Source: an uncultured Oxalobacteraceae bacterium
GTDB lineage: Bacteria > Pseudomonadota > Gammaproteobacteria > Burkholderiales > Burkholderiaceae_D
Direction of reading: 5' to 3'
DNA length: 64,000 nucleotides
Assembly (NCBI GenBank): GCA_903893945.1
Contig: CAITOF010000068.1
Span: forward strand, 43,388 to 107,387
The translations under genes and the position numbers were made by a program. Position 1 is the first letter of the stretch. Each line of letters opens with the position of its first letter. Shown one piece after another: positions 60,961-64,000 of the stretch. Below the pieces are notes generated by a model that made no database searches, was not told the DNA's origin, and worked only from the letters and a program-made list of their open reading frames with translations.

Positions 60961-61494
60961 ATGACAGATATAACCCTGCCAGAACAGGGCAGAAACCGAT
61001 ATGCCTCGTTAAAACACCGCCTGCTCTGCATGATTTATGAAGCCGTACTGCTGTTTGGTGTGGTGTTTGCTGCCGGCTTTTTATTCGATGTCATCAGTAA
61101 CAGCACAAGCCCCTTTGCGCTGCATAATTGGCGCCAGTTGTACCTGTTTATTGTTCTGGGTGTTTATTTCACTTACTTCTGGGGACACGGCGGTCAGACC
61201 CTGCCCATGCAAACCTGGCACATTCGGCTTGTCGACAGGAACGGGCACCCGGTTTCGTTCCGGCAGGCCTGCCTGCGCTACTGCCTGGCATGGATGTGGT
61301 TTTTGCCCTCGCTGGCACTCAGTGACGCGTTCCACATTCAAAACTGGCCGAGCATTTTACTGTTCGTTGCCGGCATGATCGCCTGGGCGTTGACCAGCAA
61401 ACTCGACCAGGACGGCCAGTTTTTACATGACAAATTAGCCAAAACCCAATTGATTGCGGTTCCCCGAAAACCACGGGAAAGCGACACCGACTAA
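60961..61494 (+). CDS. RDD family membrane protein
   Basis: A protein of about 177 residues with three to four hydrophobic helices and the RDD pattern. It begins ASLKHRLLCMIYEAVLLFGVVFAAGF, where the usual Arg-Asp-Asp reads RLLCMIYE. GQTLPMQTWHIRLVDRNGHPVSFRQACLRY is the conserved cytosolic loop. Function of the family is largely unknown. Last gene of the ECF sigma operon. The ATG at 60961 is used; a GTG three codons upstream is possible, and neither has a clear ribosome-binding site. Confidence 0.85.
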   Translation: MTDITLPEQGRNRYASLKHRLLCMIYEAVLLFGVVFAAGFLFDVISNSTSPFALHNWRQLYLFIVLGVYFTYFWGHGGQTLPMQTWHIRLVDRNGHPVSFRQACLRYCLAWMWFLPSLALSDAFHIQNWPSILLFVAGMIAWALTSKLDQDGQFLHDKLAKTQLIAVPRKPRESDTD

Positions 61495-61563
61495 TTTTTT
61501 CTCGATGTAAAGTGCCGATTACGCGCTAAAACACTAAGCCAATCTCAGGTTTGTCGTTAAAAT

Positions 61564-61588
61564 GTTGTAAATTGATTTTTATTACAAC
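61564..61588. promoter_or_regulatory. Candidate TetR operator
   Basis: GTTGTAA (61564-61570) and TTACAAC (61582-61588) form a perfect 7-bp inverted repeat with 11 bases between. It lies 9 bases before the TetR ATG, a position suited to autoregulation. Confidence 0.45.
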
Positions 61589-61597
61589 GAGTCCGCC

Positions 61598-62269
61598 ATG
61601 CAACAAAAAGCACCAAAACGTACCCGCGAACGCATACTGGATTTATCACTCAAATTATTCAATGATTTTGGTGAGCCCAACATTACCACGACCGTCATCG
61701 CCGAAGAAATGAATATTTCTCCGGGCAATCTGTACTATCACTTCCGCAACAAGGACGACATCGTCAACTCCATTTTTTCGCAGTTTGAAGAGGAAATCAG
61801 CAAAAAACTGGCATTTCCGACCGGTCGCAAGGCCAACGTCGATGATATCTGGCTGTACCTGCATTTAATGTACGAACTGATCTGGCGTTATCGCTTTTTT
61901 TATCGCGACCTGAACGACCTGCTGTCCCGAAATCGCAAACTCGAACTCAACTTCAAGCAGATTCTGGCGCACAAGATTCAGGTGGCACGGGAATTGTGTC
62001 TGGGTTTGCGTGACGATGAAGCGTTTGTCGGCAGTGACACCGAAATTGATGCGCTTGCCACCAACATGGTTGTGCTGGCCACGTACTGGCTCTCGTTTGA
62101 ATACGTCAGAAATCCGCGCAAATACACAGAGCACGATGCCGTGTCCGATTGTCTGGTACGCGGCTGCTATCAGGTGCTGGTGCTGATTTCGCCCTATCTT
62201 TGCGGCGAAACCAGCGTCCAGTTTCAACAAAAAACGCAGGAATACCTGCTCAAACTGAAACGGTCATGA
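61598..62269 (+). CDS. TetR family transcription regulator
   Basis: A 223-residue repressor-type regulator. The N-terminal helix-turn-helix (about 8-55; RERILDLSLKLFNDFGEPNITTTVIAEEMNISPGNLYYHFRNKDDIV) is of the TetR class. The ligand domain (about 60-223) carries a DUF-type helical core with WRYRFFYRDLNDLLSRNRKLE. The ligand is unknown. The stop overlaps the start of the LOG gene (ATGA). A palindrome immediately upstream may be its own operator. Confidence 0.88.
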   Translation: MQQKAPKRTRERILDLSLKLFNDFGEPNITTTVIAEEMNISPGNLYYHFRNKDDIVNSIFSQFEEEISKKLAFPTGRKANVDDIWLYLHLMYELIWRYRFFYRDLNDLLSRNRKLELNFKQILAHKIQVARELCLGLRDDEAFVGSDTEIDALATNMVVLATYWLSFEYVRNPRKYTEHDAVSDCLVRGCYQVLVLISPYLCGETSVQFQQKTQEYLLKLKRS

Positions 62270-62805
62270 AATCCATCTGCGTCTATTGCGGTTCGGCCAC
62301 CGGCACCTCTCCACTCTACGCCGACCAGGCGCGTGCCCTGGCCAGCGTCCTTGTCAATCACAACATGCAGCTCATCTACGGTGGCGGTGACGTTGGATTA
62401 ATGGGCATCCTGGCTAACGAAGTGATGCGACTCGGTGGTGAAGTCACCGGCGTGATTCCGCAACTGCTACTGGAAAAAGAAGTGGAACACAGAGGGTTGA
62501 CCCGATTGCATATCGTCAAGGATATGCACGAACGCAAAGCGATGATGGCCAACCTGAGTGATGCTTTCATTGCACTGCCAGGCGGCATCGGCACTCTGGA
62601 AGAATTATTCGAAGTACTCACCTGGCACCAGATCGGCTTTCATAAAAAGCCGGTTGGCCTTTTAAACGGTAACAGATTTTACGACGGCCTGCTCGGTTTT
62701 CTGGATCATCTGGTGACCGAAGGATTCCTGAAATCGGAACATCGTGCACTGCTCCACGTCGCCAATGATCCAACCGAGTTATTAACACGTCTGATGACCG
62801 CCTGA
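62266..62805 (+). CDS. LOG family protein (cytokinin riboside 5'-monophosphate phosphoribohydrolase)
   Basis: A 179-residue Rossmann-type protein of the LOG family. It starts MKSICVYCGSATG, has LIYGGGDVGLMG near residue 40, and carries the catalytic PGGIGTLEELFEVLTWHQIG motif. LOG enzymes cleave nucleotide monophosphates of the cytokinin type to the free base. Bacterial members may act on AMP-like nucleotides. Overlaps the TetR gene by four bases, so the two are coupled and the regulator may control it. Confidence 0.93.
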   Translation: MKSICVYCGSATGTSPLYADQARALASVLVNHNMQLIYGGGDVGLMGILANEVMRLGGEVTGVIPQLLLEKEVEHRGLTRLHIVKDMHERKAMMANLSDAFIALPGGIGTLEELFEVLTWHQIGFHKKPVGLLNGNRFYDGLLGFLDHLVTEGFLKSEHRALLHVANDPTELLTRLMTA

Positions 62806-62848
62806 TGACAACTTGTTCGCAACTTAACCCACACTGCTTTTAACTATC

Positions 62849-64000
62849 ATGTCAACGAATTCTCAACTCATCAAAGAACGCATCGCGACGTTGCGCCAGC
62901 AGTTATCCAGCCATCAGTTGGATGCGTACGTTATTCCATCGGCAGATCCGCATTTGTCGGAATATTTGCCTGATCGCTGGCAAGGCCGGGCCTGGTTTTC
63001 CGGCTTTACCGGTTCGGTCGGAACCCTGATTGTCACGGCAGAGTTTGCCGGCTTATGGGTCGACACGCGGTACTGGGTCCAGGCGGAAAACGAATTGGAC
63101 GGTACAGGCATTGAATTAATGAAAATTGCCGCCGCCAGTTCTGTCGACCATATTGACTGGCTGGCAGCGAACCTGAATCCCGGCCAGCAGGTCGGCATTG
63201 ACGGCATGGTGTTAAGCCTTGCGCAAGCACGCCAACTGGAAACGAGTCTGCAGCAACATCACATCAAATTCATTACCCAGATTGACCTGCTCAACGACGC
63301 ATGGCCAGCACGGCCCGCCTTGCCGTCGAATCCGGTTTTTGATCACCTTGCGCCGTTTGCCGCGCAAACCAGAACCGAAAAAATAGCAATGGTTCGTGAA
63401 CGTATCACCGCTCTGGGCGCTGAGTGGCATCTTATTTCTTCACTCGACGATATCGCCTGGCTGCTAAATCTGCGCGGCTCCGATGTCAATTACAACCCGG
63501 TATTTCTGGCGCATGTCCTGGTCAGCCCCGAAAAGGTCGATGTCTACATCGGCGCCGGAAAAGTTTCATCCCAATTGCAGGCAACACTGGCGTCGCAAAA
63601 GATTCACTGCCACGATTACGCGGAAATTTCGCGCGCCCTGGCCGGATTGCCAACCCGCTGCAAACTGCTGGTGGATCCGCGGCGGATTACGCTGGGTATC
63701 CTGAAATCGTGCCACCCCAGTGTCATCAAAGTGGATGCCGTTAATCCCTCCACCTTACTGAAATCGCGCAAAAGCAGTGCAGAGGCGCAGCATATCCGTG
63801 AAGCGATGGAGCAGGACGGCGCCGCCTTATGCGAGTTTTTTGCCTGGTTTGAAAAATCTGTCGGCGTGCAGACCATCACTGAAATCGATGTTGACGTGCA
63901 AATTTGCGCAGCACGCGCAAAACGGCCAGGCTTCGTCTCGCCCAGTTTCGGTACGATTGCCGGATTTAACGCCAATGGCGCCATGCCCCATTACCATGCC
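62849..64000 (+). CDS. Aminopeptidase P family (Xaa-Pro aminopeptidase), partial at the window end
   Basis: The first 384 codons of an open frame that runs to the window edge without a stop. It starts MSTNSQLIKERIATLRQQL and has the creatinase-like N-terminal domain (DAYVIPSADPHLSEYLPDRW; WFSGFTGSVGTLIV; GLWVDTRYWVQAE), typical of long, roughly 600-residue aminopeptidase P proteins. The catalytic M24 metal site lies beyond the window, so only the family can be assigned. These enzymes remove N-terminal residues before proline. No ribosome-binding site is obvious. Confidence 0.88.
   Translation, partial: MSTNSQLIKERIATLRQQLSSHQLDAYVIPSADPHLSEYLPDRWQGRAWFSGFTGSVGTLIVTAEFAGLWVDTRYWVQAENELDGTGIELMKIAAASSVDHIDWLAANLNPGQQVGIDGMVLSLAQARQLETSLQQHHIKFITQIDLLNDAWPARPALPSNPVFDHLAPFAAQTRTEKIAMVRERITALGAEWHLISSLDDIAWLLNLRGSDVNYNPVFLAHVLVSPEKVDVYIGAGKVSSQLQATLASQKIHCHDYAEISRALAGLPTRCKLLVDPRRITLGILKSCHPSVIKVDAVNPSTLLKSRKSSAEAQHIREAMEQDGAALCEFFAWFEKSVGVQTITEIDVDVQICAARAKRPGFVSPSFGTIAGFNANGAMPHYHA

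Noticed and set aside
1..64000. CRISPR array, insertion sequence, prophage or toxin-antitoxin pair
   Set aside because: I saw no spaced direct repeats, transposase, terminal repeats or phage genes anywhere in the window.

Overview
The window looks like chromosomal core sequence of a motile, aerobic to microaerobic betaproteobacterium, most likely order Burkholderiales and perhaps family Oxalobacteraceae. The taxonomic guess is inference. It rests on gene content and order: a DUF1631 protein, HrpA, ArgA, the set ECF sigma / DUF3619 / DUF3106 / RDD protein, and a split flagellar locus with flhBAFG-fliA-motCD next to flgNMA and flgB-L. Base composition is even, and I see no insertion sequence, prophage, integrase or CRISPR array.

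Layout. 0.2-6.4 kb: a His/Trp-rich lipoprotein, a MATE exporter overlapping an RluA-type pseudouridine synthase, a receiver-GGDEF protein with a degenerate active site, and modABC for molybdate uptake. 6.5-13.6 kb: a large DUF1631 protein with a glycine-rich insert, threonine synthase, a DUF455 ferritin-like protein, a gamma-carbonic-anhydrase-like protein and Hsp33. 13.6-19.5 kb: envelope genes, namely a TonB-dependent receptor behind a palindromic Fur-like box, OmpW behind an FNR-type box, an ArsP-like permease, a small secreted repeat protein and a hot-dog thioesterase. 19.8-29.2 kb: tRNA-Pro(TGG), hrpA, argA, yggX, rpiA, a UPF0149/SEC-C protein and an ABC-2 exporter pair.

29.4-33.1 kb is a stress-signalling island: a receiver-only response regulator, an FNR-family regulator that has lost its iron-sulfur ligands, a tandem universal stress protein and, after a terminator, a membrane PAS histidine kinase of the HisKA_3 type. 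33.2-36.7 kb holds a small lipoprotein, a GtrA protein, an SDR enzyme and ETF-ubiquinone oxidoreductase.

36.7-57.0 kb is the flagellar locus. flgBCDEFGHIJ builds rod, hook, rings and muramidase. flgKL follows behind its own sigma-28 promoter, which overlaps the candidate terminator of flgB-J. flgA lies divergent to flgB. flgMN lies behind a near-consensus sigma-28 promoter, so the anti-sigma factor is itself made under FliA. flhB-flhA-flhF-flhG-fliA-motC-motD is one tightly overlapping operon; its FlhG has a ruined P-loop. 57.2-64.0 kb: a SulP transporter, the ECF sigma operon, a TetR-LOG pair and the start of an aminopeptidase P gene cut by the window edge.

The most interesting leads are regulatory proteins that keep their fold but have lost a canonical active or cofactor site (GGDEF, FNR, FlhG), and well-resolved promoter sites that link some of them to targets in the same window. 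I found no clearly new multi-gene system; the 29.4-33.1 kb island is the best candidate for further study.
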